NCBI GenBank assembly: GCA_050944915.1
Contig: JBMNRY010000080.1
Coordinates: forward strand, 1 to 9,237
Length of the DNA: 9,237 bases
Source: JBMNRY01 sp050944915
GTDB lineage: Bacteria > Bacillota > Limnochordia > JAAZLZ01
Reading direction: 5' to 3'
Shown here: in pieces, positions 1 to 6,444 of the stretch
Layout of the letters: each line of letters opens with the position of its first letter
Numbering within the stretch: position 1 is the stretch's first letter
Program-made: the position numbers and the translations under genes
The notes under the pieces: model-generated
Database searches by the model: none
What the model was told of the DNA's origin: nothing
Seen by the model: only the letters and a program-made list of their open reading frames with translations

Positions 1-178
1 TGTGATCCTCACTACCCAGGATCCCCAGGTCATCTACCATCACCCCCAGTTGCGAAGTTTGGCGGCGGTGCAAAAAGGTCAAGTGCACCGTATCGATGAA
101 GATACTTATTCCCAACCGGTCCCGGGAATTTTCGCCGGACTGGCGGAGCTGACGGAAATATTGGCCAACAGCCACTAA
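1..178 (+). CDS. ABC transporter substrate-binding protein, C-terminal fragment (BtuF/FepB-like)
   Basis: Only the last 58 codons are present; the reading frame starts at base 2 and ends with TAA at 176-178. The visible tail reads through 'AAVQKGQVHRIDEDTYSQPVPG' in two pieces: an alanine-rich helix followed by KGQVHRID, then a Pro/Gly turn, then a final helix (FAGLAELTEIL). This matches the end of periplasmic-binding proteins of the cobalamin/siderophore/heme type, where the phrase is 'aVknGrVyviD ... rpgPrl..gle.La'. In this family the lipoprotein captures the ligand outside the membrane and delivers it to the permease. The next gene starts 12 bases later and is a FecCD permease, which supports the call. 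The substrate cannot be inferred because the ligand-binding part lies outside the window. Confidence 0.82.
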   Translation, partial: VILTTQDPQVIYHHPQLRSLAAVQKGQVHRIDEDTYSQPVPGIFAGLAELTEILANSH

Positions 179-190
179 GGAGCGACAACA

Positions 191-1219
191 TTGTGGTTAC
201 AAGATAAGGGAGCGAAATTCGCCTTTTCCTTAGTTCTCCTAGGGGGTCTACTGGGAGCCATCGGTTTGGCCCTCACCCAAGGTTCGGCCCAGATCCCCTT
301 AGGAAAGGTCCTGGAAACCATTGGAGGACGGCTACTGGGCGGTGAAGTCGATACCACAACGGCCATCATCCTCTTTTCCATCCGTCTGCCTCGGATCATC
401 CTAGCGGCCCTAGTAGGCGGAGCTTTAGCCGGGGCGGGGGTAGTCTTCCAAGGGCTTTTCCAAAACCCCATGGCTGAACCTTATGTCATGGGGATTTCCT
501 CCGGTGCCGCCCTGGGGGCCACCATCGCCTTGGTCGGGCCCCTGAATTTGGCCTGGTTAGGTCTTTGGGCCGTCCCCAGCATGGCTTTCTTGGGGGGCTT
601 GGTAACCACCCTTCTCGTTTTGGCCCTGGGACGCTTAGGGATCGATAGTGCCATGACGGCCCTGTTGCTAGCGGGGATCGCCATCGGTTCCTTTATGTCG
701 GCCCTCAATTCGCTGTTGATGGTCTTTAACCAGCAGGACATCCAACAGATCATCTTTTGGCTCATGGGCGGCTTCGCCGGCCGGGGCTGGGAACATGTCC
801 TAGCCATCTTGCCCCATTTGTCCATCGGATTTTTCGTCCTCTTCCTTTATGTGGAACATTTGAATATCCTTTCCCTGGGCCCCGAAAGGGCCGTTCATTT
901 GGGAGTCGATATCGGCCGGGTCCAATTGATCCTGATCATTGGAGCTTCTCTAATCACCGCGGCCGCTGTTTCGGTGAGCGGTATCATCGGTTTTGTGGGC
1001 CTCATCATCCCCCACACTATCAGGATTTTAATGGGCCCCGAGCATAAAGCCCTCCTGCCCGCTTCAATTATAGCCGGGGCGATGTTCTTAGTGTTGGCCG
1101 ATACCGCGGCTAGGGTCTTCTTCTCCCCTATGGAACTACCGGTAGGAGTCATTACCGCCCTGGCCGGGGCGCCTTTCTTCCTGTACCTATTACACAAAGG
1201 CAAACAAACTTTGGGCTAG
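191..1219 (+). CDS. FecCD/BtuC-family ABC transporter permease
   Basis: A 342-residue protein, the usual length for the FecCD family, which forms the membrane channel for corrinoid, heme or Fe-siderophore import. Family hallmarks seen: 'RLPRIILAALVGGALAGAG' near residue 65, followed by 'FQNPMAEPYVMGISSGAALGA' split over the next turn (PxxxPxxxG.ssGA), then 'GLIIPHTIRILMG' near residue 275 (the cytoplasmic helix that contacts the ATPase), and 'ELPVGVITALAGAPFF' near the C-terminus. The rest is strongly hydrophobic, in keeping with about ten membrane helices. The TTG start is chosen because AAGGAG at 177-182 sits 8 bases upstream. The gene lies between a binding-protein gene and the ATPase gene (9-base gap), so it is part of a three-component importer. 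BtuC versus FecCD/HmuU specificity cannot be told apart here. Confidence 0.93.
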   Translation: MWLQDKGAKFAFSLVLLGGLLGAIGLALTQGSAQIPLGKVLETIGGRLLGGEVDTTTAIILFSIRLPRIILAALVGGALAGAGVVFQGLFQNPMAEPYVMGISSGAALGATIALVGPLNLAWLGLWAVPSMAFLGGLVTTLLVLALGRLGIDSAMTALLLAGIAIGSFMSALNSLLMVFNQQDIQQIIFWLMGGFAGRGWEHVLAILPHLSIGFFVLFLYVEHLNILSLGPERAVHLGVDIGRVQLILIIGASLITAAAVSVSGIIGFVGLIIPHTIRILMGPEHKALLPASIIAGAMFLVLADTAARVFFSPMELPVGVITALAGAPFFLYLLHKGKQTLG

Positions 1220-1228
1220 GTGAGATGC

Positions 1229-2524
1229 ATGTTAGATATCAAAGGGATCACCTTCCGCTACGTACAAGAAAAACAAGTCCTCCAAGGGATCGACCTCACT
1301 GTGGAAGCCGGGGATTTTCTAGGGATCATCGGTCCCAATGGTTGCGGCAAAACAACCTTGCTGAAAATCATCGCTAAAGCCTTGCGACCCCAAGGGGGGA
1401 TTATCCGTTTGATGGATCGTCCCTTAGCCCAATTGAGCCAGCGGGAAATCGCCCAAAGGCTGGGGGTGGTCCCCCAGCGATGGCAGACCGGTTTTGCTTA
1501 CACCGTCAAAGAAGTGGTGGGGATGGGACGTTTCGCCCATAAGAAGCTCCTAAGGCCTACCTCCACCAGGGATCGACAGGTCATCGACCGGGCCATGGAG
1601 TTGACCCAGGTAGCCCATCTAGCCCGACGGCCCATCACCCAATTAAGTGGCGGCGAATTACAGCGGGTCCTCATCGCCCAAGCCTTAGCCCAAAATCCCC
1701 AGGTCCTCCTCCTCGATGAGGCCACGTCAAATTTAGATATCAATCACCAAATGGAAATCATGGAATTGATCAAGGAGTTAAATGACAGCGACGGTCTCAC
1801 GGTCATCGCGGTGATGCATGATTTAAATATGGCGGCCCAGTACTGCCAAAGGTTGGTCCTTTTACAACAAGGGCAGATTTTTGCCCAAGGGACCCCGGAA
1901 GAGGTTTTAACGCCGGACAATATCCGCCAAGTCTATGGAACTAACGTCCGCATCAGAAAGGATCCCCTCTCTGGTCGGCCCTTTATCATGGCCTATCCCC
2001 AAAGAAGGGCCGCCCATGGATCCCGGAGTCGGGTCCATGTCATCGGTGGCGGTGGTCGGGGAACCCCCATCCTCGAAGGTCTGATAGCCCTGGATTATGA
2101 AACCAGTTGTGGTGTCATCAACCAATATGATGCCGACTGGGACTATTGCCAAGAAGGGGGGATCCCCATGGTCACCGAGCGGGCCTTCGCCCCCATTTCC
2201 CAAGAAGCCTGTGGGGAAAACATCGCGATGATTAGAGAAGCCCAGCTAGTCATCTTAGCCCATATCCCCTTCGGCCACGGCAATTTGGTCAATCTCCGCT
2301 GCGCCCTTAAGGCCTTAAAGGAGGGCATCCCGCTGCTTGTTTGTGATTTTAGCCCTATCGAAGAGCGGGACTTCACCAAAGGGGAAGCCCAAGAGCTCTA
2401 TGCCGAGCTTTTCCGCCATGGAGCCCAGCCCATGGCCAATACCGAAGCGCTCTTTGACTATTTGCAGGAATCCCATCTTCCTTGGCTGAATATTCCACCA
2501 AAGGAAGGTGAGACCCATGGTTGA
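1229..2524 (+). CDS. ABC transporter ATPase (FecE/BtuD type) with extra C-terminal Rossmann-like domain
   Basis: A 431-residue protein; ordinary FecE/BtuD ATPases are about 250-270 residues. Residues 1-255 are a complete ATPase: Walker A GPNGCGKTT (35-43), Q-loop Q83, signature LSGGELQR (139-146), Walker B VLLLDEATSNLD (159-170) and H-loop H197. It should hydrolyse ATP to drive the upstream permease. Residues about 264-431 form a second domain that opens with a strand and a glycine-rich turn, HVIGGGGRG (270-278), like a Rossmann nucleotide-binding loop. It continues with alternating strands and helices, including 'LVILAHIPFGHGNL' and 'IPLLVCDFSP'. I recall similar extensions on archaeal and clostridial corrinoid-type ATPases, but their function is not known to me. 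ATG 1229 is preferred, with AGGTGAG at 1218-1224; GTG at 1220 would have no ribosome-binding site. The 3' end overlaps the transketolase gene by 8 bases. Confidence 0.92.
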   Translation: MLDIKGITFRYVQEKQVLQGIDLTVEAGDFLGIIGPNGCGKTTLLKIIAKALRPQGGIIRLMDRPLAQLSQREIAQRLGVVPQRWQTGFAYTVKEVVGMGRFAHKKLLRPTSTRDRQVIDRAMELTQVAHLARRPITQLSGGELQRVLIAQALAQNPQVLLLDEATSNLDINHQMEIMELIKELNDSDGLTVIAVMHDLNMAAQYCQRLVLLQQGQIFAQGTPEEVLTPDNIRQVYGTNVRIRKDPLSGRPFIMAYPQRRAAHGSRSRVHVIGGGGRGTPILEGLIALDYETSCGVINQYDADWDYCQEGGIPMVTERAFAPISQEACGENIAMIREAQLVILAHIPFGHGNLVNLRCALKALKEGIPLLVCDFSPIEERDFTKGEAQELYAELFRHGAQPMANTEALFDYLQESHLPWLNIPPKEGETHG

Positions 2525-3350
2525 CATAAGCGAATTAGAGAAAATAGCATGGGAGATTCGCAAAGATGTGGTGCAGATGTTCGCCCATTCGGGGACAGGC
2601 CATTTCGGGGGTTCCCTGTCGGCCGCGGAAATAGTGACAGCCCTCTATTTCCATGTGCTCAAGATCGATCCCCAAAACCCCCGGTGGCCGGAACGGGATC
2701 GATTCGTCATCAGTAAGGGCCATTGCTGTCCCCCGGTTTATGCTGCTTTAGCTCGCTTAGGCTTTTTCCCCCGGGATTGGTTTGACACCTTTGAAGATAC
2801 GGGGGCACCGTTAACGATGCATCCCGATATGCATAAGGTACCGGGTTTCGATGCCAGTACGGGAGCTTTAGGCCACGGGCTTTCCCTAGGGTTGGGCATG
2901 GCGGTAGCGGGAAAACAACGGCAAGCCGATTACAAAGTCTATGTCCTGTTGGGTGATGGCGAATTACACGAAGGATCCGTTTGGGAAGCTATCATGGCCG
3001 CGCCGAAGCTAGGGGCCGATAACCTAATTGCTATCGTCGACCGCAACGGCTTGTGTTTAGATGGTCCTACAGAAGAGATCATTCCTTTGGAACCTTTGGC
3101 CGAGCGTTGGACAACCTTTGGCTGGGAAGTTCAGGAGACCTGCGCCCACTCCATCCCCCAACTTCTGGAAGCTTTCCACTGGGCCCAAAGGGCCGACGGT
3201 CAACCCCGGGTCATCATCTGCCACGGGACCAAGGGTAAAGGGGTTTCCTTCATGGAAAACAACCCCCTTTGGCATAGCAGTCGCCCGACGGCCCAAGAGA
3301 TCGAGCAGGCTTTAGCGGAAATCGAAGCCGCCTTGGCCCGCTACAACTAG
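2517..3350 (+). CDS. Transketolase, N-terminal (TPP-binding) subunit
   Basis: A 277-residue protein covering the pyrophosphate half of transketolase, which moves two-carbon ketol units between sugar phosphates in the pentose phosphate pathway. Seen: HSGTGHFGGSLSAAE (24-38), SKGH (66-69), the STGALGHGLSLGLGMA block (114-129) with the conserved His120, and the TPP/Mg motif GDGELHEGSVWEA (146-158) closing at N177. The motif end reads NGLCLDG where many homologues have Gln at the Cys position. The ATG at 2517 has an ideal AAGGAAGGTGA ribosome-binding site at 2501-2511; an upstream GTG at 2508 lies inside that site. It is half of a split enzyme, with the partner subunit encoded 16 bases downstream. 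The start overlaps the ABC ATPase stop, so the two are probably translationally coupled. Classical transketolase and specialised split enzymes such as apulose-4-phosphate transketolase cannot be told apart by eye. Confidence 0.94.
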   Translation: MVDISELEKIAWEIRKDVVQMFAHSGTGHFGGSLSAAEIVTALYFHVLKIDPQNPRWPERDRFVISKGHCCPPVYAALARLGFFPRDWFDTFEDTGAPLTMHPDMHKVPGFDASTGALGHGLSLGLGMAVAGKQRQADYKVYVLLGDGELHEGSVWEAIMAAPKLGADNLIAIVDRNGLCLDGPTEEIIPLEPLAERWTTFGWEVQETCAHSIPQLLEAFHWAQRADGQPRVIICHGTKGKGVSFMENNPLWHSSRPTAQEIEQALAEIEAALARYN

Positions 3351-3366
3351 GGAAGGGGTGTTAACC

Positions 3367-4302
3367 ATGACGGCCATGAAAGAGATTCGAACAGCCTTTT
3401 GTGAGGCACTCATCGAGATCGCTAAGGAAAACGAAGATTTGGTGGTCATCACCCCCGATTTGATGGGCCCCTTAGGTTTAACGCCCTTCGCCGAAGCACT
3501 GCCCGGGCAATTCTTTAATCTCGGCATCGCCGAGCAAAACGCCGCCGGGTTTGCCGCCGGGTTAGCCCTGGAAGGACGGATCCCCTGGTTGGTCTCCTTC
3601 GCCACCTTTGCCGCCGGCCGGGCCTACGAGCAAATCAGGGTTAATGCTGCTTATATGAATACTAATGTGAAGATTTGCGGTATGGCCGCCGGCATCACCG
3701 CGGGGTTGACAGGCCCCACCCATATGGCCATCGAAGATTTGGCCTTGATGCGGGCCCTGCCTAATATGCAGATCCTCTCTCCCGCCGATGCCCATAGCGT
3801 CTACGGTGCGGTAAAGCTGGCAGTGGAAACGCCAGGGCCAGTCTATCTCCGTCTGGGACGCCCCCCCGAACCGGTTATTTACCCGGAAAGAACAGAATTA
3901 GTTTTAGGTGGTTCCAACCGCCTGCGGGAAGGCCATGACCTAGCCCTCCTGGCTACAGGCTTAAGCCTTTACCCCTGTCTGCAGGCCGCGGAGATCCTGG
4001 AAGAACGTGGGATCAGCGCTCGGGTGGTCGATCTCTATTCCATCAAACCTATCGATGGGGAAGAAGTGATCAAAGCCGCCCAAGAAACAAAAGGGATCAT
4101 CACCGTCGAAGAACATACCGTCTGCGGTGGTCTCGGCAGTCTGGTCAGCGAAATCGTCACCGCCCATCACCCCTGTCGGGTGGTCTCCATGGGCATTCAA
4201 GATACTTGGGTTCCCGCCGGCGATCCCGGTGAACTGCGCTCCCTAGTGGGCCTCGATGCCCCTAGGATCGCCCAAGAGGCGGAAAGATTCTTGGCTACAT
4301 AA
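3367..4302 (+). CDS. Transketolase, C-terminal (pyrimidine-binding) subunit
   Basis: A 311-residue protein supplying the pyrimidine domain and C-terminal domain of transketolase. Residues 49-58 (FFNLGIAEQN) carry Glu56, the acid that activates the TPP aminopyrimidine ring in this family. 'LTGPTHMAIEDLALMRALPN' (around 118-137) is the conserved GPTH..ied substrate loop, followed by 'ILSPADA', and the C-terminal domain includes 'VVDLYSIKPIDGE' and 'EEHTVCGGLGSLV'. This C-terminal pattern is shared with DXS and 2-oxoacid dehydrogenase beta subunits, but pairing with the N-terminal transketolase subunit settles the call. ATG 3367 follows GGAAGGGG (3351-3358) at an 8-base spacing; ATG 3376 would be too far and GTG 3358 lies within the ribosome-binding site. 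It is the last gene of the operon and is followed by a hairpin terminator. Confidence 0.94.
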   Translation: MTAMKEIRTAFCEALIEIAKENEDLVVITPDLMGPLGLTPFAEALPGQFFNLGIAEQNAAGFAAGLALEGRIPWLVSFATFAAGRAYEQIRVNAAYMNTNVKICGMAAGITAGLTGPTHMAIEDLALMRALPNMQILSPADAHSVYGAVKLAVETPGPVYLRLGRPPEPVIYPERTELVLGGSNRLREGHDLALLATGLSLYPCLQAAEILEERGISARVVDLYSIKPIDGEEVIKAAQETKGIITVEEHTVCGGLGSLVSEIVTAHHPCRVVSMGIQDTWVPAGDPGELRSLVGLDAPRIAQEAERFLAT

Positions 4303-4306
4303 AGGG

Positions 4307-4336
4307 AAAATCCCGGTCTTTGGCCGGGATTTTTTT
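4307..4336 (+). terminator. Rho-independent terminator of the transporter-transketolase operon
   Basis: Perfect 10-bp inverted repeat AAAATCCCGG (4307-4316) and CCGGGATTTT (4324-4333) with a 7-base loop, continuing into a T run to 4336. It starts 4 bases after the transketolase stop. The T tract touches the stop codon of the convergent DUF134 gene (TAA, 4337-4335). Read on the - strand, the same stem is followed by TTTTCCCTTT, so it may also serve, less strongly, as that gene's terminator. Confidence 0.88.
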
Positions 4337-4709
4337 ATCCTCTTCTTCCTCCTCCATAGCGGCCATGGCCGTAACCACGGCGCCGGCAGCGACCGCAGGG
4401 GGAACGCTCATCCCCCCGGTCACAAAGGATATAGTCGCCGCCCTCGATAATCAAGGGCACTCCCTCCACCAACAACTGAGCTATCTTCTGCCGAGCTTGG
4501 GCGTAAATCCTTTGGGCTGTAGTTCTGGCTACCTCCATGTTCTGGGCACATTCTTCCTGGGTCTGCCCCTCGAAATCGATGAGACGAATGGTCTCGTATT
4601 CTTCCACCGTCATCCTTAAGGAGTCTTCACCACTCCGACCATCGAGGGGACCAAAGGTTCTATTTGTCGGCAGGCAACAAACCCGCCGCCGTTTTCTCGG
4701 TCTAGCCAT
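4335..4709 (-). CDS. DUF134 (UPF0251) family helix-turn-helix protein
   Basis: A 124-residue protein. It begins MARPRKRRRVCCLP, typical of the family, and has the core 'MTVEEYETIRLIDFEG' (33-48) followed by a helix-turn-helix resembling sigma-factor region 4: TQEECAQNMEVARTTAQRIY (50-69), then ARQKIAQLLVEG and 'LIIEGGDY'. The family is predicted to bind DNA; its regulon is not established. The C-terminus is unusual: C96, C105 and C108 (CGRC) followed by a Gly/Arg/Tyr-rich tail, which with C11/C12 could bind a metal or Fe-S cluster (inference). ATG 4709 is chosen because AGGAGGTGA (4723-4715) lies 5 bases upstream; GTG at 4718 overlaps that site. The site is inside a perfect inverted repeat. 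It is the second gene after the DUF5320-like gene and converges on the transketolase operon. Confidence 0.88.
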   Translation of the reverse strand: MARPRKRRRVCCLPTNRTFGPLDGRSGEDSLRMTVEEYETIRLIDFEGQTQEECAQNMEVARTTAQRIYAQARQKIAQLLVEGVPLIIEGGDYILCDRGDERSPCGRCRRRGYGHGRYGGGRRG

Positions 4710-4716
4710 ATTGTTC

Positions 4717-4751
4717 ACCTCCTACTCCCCGGGCAAGGGGGAGTAGGAGGT
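4717..4751 (-). promoter_or_regulatory. Hairpin sequestering the DUF134 ribosome-binding site
   Basis: Perfect 14-bp inverted repeat: arms at 4717-4730 and 4738-4751 with a 7-base loop. In the - strand transcript the first arm is ACCTCCTACTCCCC and the second is GGGGAGTAGGAGGT, which contains the AGGAGGT ribosome-binding site of DUF134. No U run follows, so it is not an intrinsic terminator. The upstream stop codon is only 10 bases before the first arm, so a ribosome terminating there could open the stem. A nearby AGGGGAGG (just after the stop) could compete for the CCTCC arm. Confidence 0.7.
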
Positions 4752-4760
4752 TCCTCCCCT

Positions 4761-5009
4761 TTACCCTTCTCCATCGGTTATTTTTGCCAAGCGCTCATTA
4801 ATTATGTTTAGCCTGGCTTGGAGAAATTCCTTGTGGGCCTTGAGGATCTCCGTCTGGGATTGGGGTTCCACATTGACCAAGGGGTCAAACCCCCAGCCGG
4901 GACCAAAGCGACCGCGACCCCATCGGGGATAGCCCGTGGCACAGGGACCTCTGCCCCATCCAGCCATGGGACCACAGCCCCAAGGACCTGTTCCGTCAAA
5001 ACGGGGCAT
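4761..5009 (-). CDS. Small Gly/Trp-rich DUF5320-like protein
   Basis: An 82-residue protein. It opens MPRFDGTGPWGCGPMAGWGRG, the recognisable DUF5320-type N-terminus (MPrfDgtGPxGxGPxtGrG). The first 45 residues are rich in Gly, Trp, Arg and Pro, with two cysteines (in WGCGP and GPCATG). The last 30 residues (TEILKAHKEFLQARLNIINE and onward) look like a charged helix or short coiled coil, which often ends these proteins. The family is found in anaerobes near NifB/NifX-like, MinD/Mrp-like ATPase and DUF134 genes; its function is unknown. None of those ATPase genes is in this window. ATG 5009 has GGGAGGTGA upstream at ideal spacing; in-frame ATGs further upstream lie within the operator and promoter, and those before the start of transcription cannot be used. 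Confidence 0.82.
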   Translation of the reverse strand: MPRFDGTGPWGCGPMAGWGRGPCATGYPRWGRGRFGPGWGFDPLVNVEPQSQTEILKAHKEFLQARLNIINERLAKITDGEG

Positions 5010-5025
5010 CTTGTCACCTCCCTCG

Positions 5026-5041
5026 GTTTTGGACATATGTC
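5026..5041. repeat. Operator copy 1 (downstream of +1), palindrome GACATATGTC
   Basis: First copy of the 16-base direct repeat GTTTTGGACATATGTC. Its core extends to a perfect 14-bp palindrome TGGACATATGTCCA (5030-5043). It lies about 5-18 bases downstream of the predicted transcription start of the DUF5320-like gene, a position typical of repressor sites. Confidence 0.75.
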
Positions 5042-5054
5042 CATTTCGATTTTT

Positions 5055-5082
5055 ATTATACCATGTTTTGGACATATGTCAA
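5055..5082 (-). promoter_or_regulatory. Sigma-A promoter of the DUF5320-DUF134 unit
   Basis: On the - strand a consensus -35 TTGACA (5082-5077) is followed 16 bases later by consensus -10 TATAAT (5060-5055), with the extended -10 TG one base before it (TGGTATAAT). Transcription would begin near 5048, giving a leader of about 40 bases before ATG 5009. It is the only near-perfect promoter seen in the window. It lies just downstream of the terminator of the neighbouring MFS gene. Confidence 0.88.
5065..5080. repeat. Operator copy 2 (overlapping -35), palindrome GACATATGTC
   Basis: Second identical copy of the 16-base element GTTTTGGACATATGTC, exactly 39 bp from the first. Its 10-bp palindromic core (5071-5080) overlaps the -35 hexamer at 5077-5082, so bound protein would block RNA polymerase. 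Two sites about 3.7 helical turns apart, flanking the promoter, fit cooperative repression (inference). Confidence 0.75.
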
Positions 5083-5093
5083 TAACTTGGGGT

Positions 5094-5126
5094 AAAAAAA
5101 TCCGGTAAGGGTGTTTACCTTACCGG
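5094..5126 (-). terminator. Rho-independent terminator after the MFS transporter gene
   Basis: Perfect 9-bp inverted repeat CCGGTAAGG (5102-5110) and CCTTACCGG (5118-5126) with a 7-base loop. On the - strand the stem is followed by A then seven Ts (5101-5094). It begins 9 bases after the transporter stop codon and separates the right-hand - strand operon from the promoter of the DUF5320 unit. Confidence 0.9.
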
Positions 5127-5134
5127 TGCTAGGT

Positions 5135-6403
5135 TTAGGAATGGGCCTCCTCCCCTTTTCCTGTGGGCAAGCGGAGTACTCCGAAGAAAAGGAGGATCAA
5201 GGCTAAGAAACAGAGGCGAAAGGCAAGATAGTAGGACTCGCCGCTGAAACCGACGGCCCCGGCGCCGAAAAGATCGAGGACGGCTCCCATGAAAGGTTGG
5301 AAAAGGGTCGCCGCGGCGAAGGGAAAGGCACTGACCAAGGCCATGGTTGTGCCGGCCACCCGGGGATCGGCCACATCTCTGGCCAGAGAAAAAGTGAGGA
5401 CCCCTTGGGCGGAACTGCCGATACCCAAGAAGAGGAAGGCCAAGCGAAACAGCCAGATATTCACACCCGGCAGGGGAATAGTTAAAGGCAACCAGGTGAG
5501 GATCATCAAAATGGCGGCGGCAAAATAGAGGCTTTTTTTGGTGCCGATCCGCCGGGCGAGGAAAAAACCGGTGATGGGAGCACCGACCATATAGCCGATG
5601 GGCATGAAGGATAACAGACTACCGGCGGTGACCCGATCCATGTTGTAGACATCCATGAAAAAGGGAATGCCCCATAAGCCTTGGACCCCCATGTAGGGTC
5701 CGTATTTTAAGAATAAAAGGAATCCGACATAGAGGACCGCCTTGTTGCTGATGGCCTCCTTAAAGGAGCCCCAAGCTTGACCCCAGTTAATCCCAGAACC
5801 CGTCCGGGTTTGATCGATCTGACCGGGACCCTCCCTGATGAACAACCAGGCACTTAAGGCTAATCCCAAGGTGATGATCCCGATGAATATATGGGATTGC
5901 CGCCAACCCCACCGGCCTACTACATAAGCGAAGGGCGCAGCAGCCAAAACAGCCCCCAGATTGCCACAGGCGATGTAAAGCCCGGTGATACTGGAAAAGC
6001 TGTCCCCTTCATACCATTGGGCGAAAAGCTTCATGGCCGGCGGATAAATACCGGCTACCCCGATCCCCATGATCATCCGTCCGATGAATATCAAGGGAGC
6101 ATTGGTGGCGGAACCAAAGATAAGGGCTCCCAGAGCCGTGATAGCTAAGGCCAGGCTAACCACCTGGCGGGTACCGACCATATCGGCCATGAGTCCAATG
6201 GGGATTTGGGAGGCGGTATAAGCATAAAAAAACAACGATGAGATAAAGCCGATCGCGGTAGCTCCAAAGAGGAATTCTGACATGAGATCGGGGGCCATGA
6301 CGGCCATGGAGACCCGGTGGAAATTAACGAAAACATAGCCACCGATCAGGGGAAATAACATCGCGGTACGAAAGAATTGTTCCTGTCTGGCTGTTGTGGA
6401 CAT
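5135..6403 (-). CDS. Major facilitator superfamily transporter
   Basis: A 422-residue integral membrane protein with the length and hydrophobic pattern of a 12-helix MFS carrier. The first helix carries FVNFHRVSMAVMAPDL, a phrase reminiscent of anion:cation symporter and nitrate/hexuronate-type carriers. The MFS signature 'GLMADMVGTRQV' follows helix 2, and 'GRMIMGIGVAGIYPPAMKL' is the helix 4-5 region. A hydrophilic central loop (FIREGPGQIDQTRTG...) separates the two six-helix bundles. ATG 6403 has GGGAGGAGG upstream at 7-base spacing; a GTG at 6448 that overlaps the aldolase stop lacks such a site. It is the last gene of the MTHFR-aldolase-MFS group and is followed by a strong terminator. 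Substrate is unknown; the adjacent aldolase suggests a sugar or sugar acid. Confidence 0.92.
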   Translation of the reverse strand: MSTTARQEQFFRTAMLFPLIGGYVFVNFHRVSMAVMAPDLMSEFLFGATAIGFISSLFFYAYTASQIPIGLMADMVGTRQVVSLALAITALGALIFGSATNAPLIFIGRMIMGIGVAGIYPPAMKLFAQWYEGDSFSSITGLYIACGNLGAVLAAAPFAYVVGRWGWRQSHIFIGIITLGLALSAWLFIREGPGQIDQTRTGSGINWGQAWGSFKEAISNKAVLYVGFLLFLKYGPYMGVQGLWGIPFFMDVYNMDRVTAGSLLSFMPIGYMVGAPITGFFLARRIGTKKSLYFAAAILMILTWLPLTIPLPGVNIWLFRLAFLFLGIGSSAQGVLTFSLARDVADPRVAGTTMALVSAFPFAAATLFQPFMGAVLDLFGAGAVGFSGESYYLAFRLCFLALILLFFGVLRLPTGKGEEAHS

Positions 6404-6444
6404 GGAAGAGCCTCCTCCCTCGATATTCCAGACACCTGAGACGC

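Noticed and set aside
3053..3315. Alternative frames inside the transketolase N-terminal gene on both strands.
   Set aside because: They run through the conserved transketolase coding frame, are Pro/Arg-rich as expected from GC-skewed antisense reading, and lack start signals.
4320..4746. Open frames on the + strand opposite the DUF134 gene.
   Set aside because: They are shadows of a clearly coding - strand gene with family matches, and they lack ribosome-binding sites and recognisable domains.
5009..5075. N-terminal extension of the DUF5320-like protein starting up to 5075.
   Set aside because: It would run through the promoter and both operator copies. ATG 5009 has a strong ribosome-binding site and gives the typical family N-terminus.
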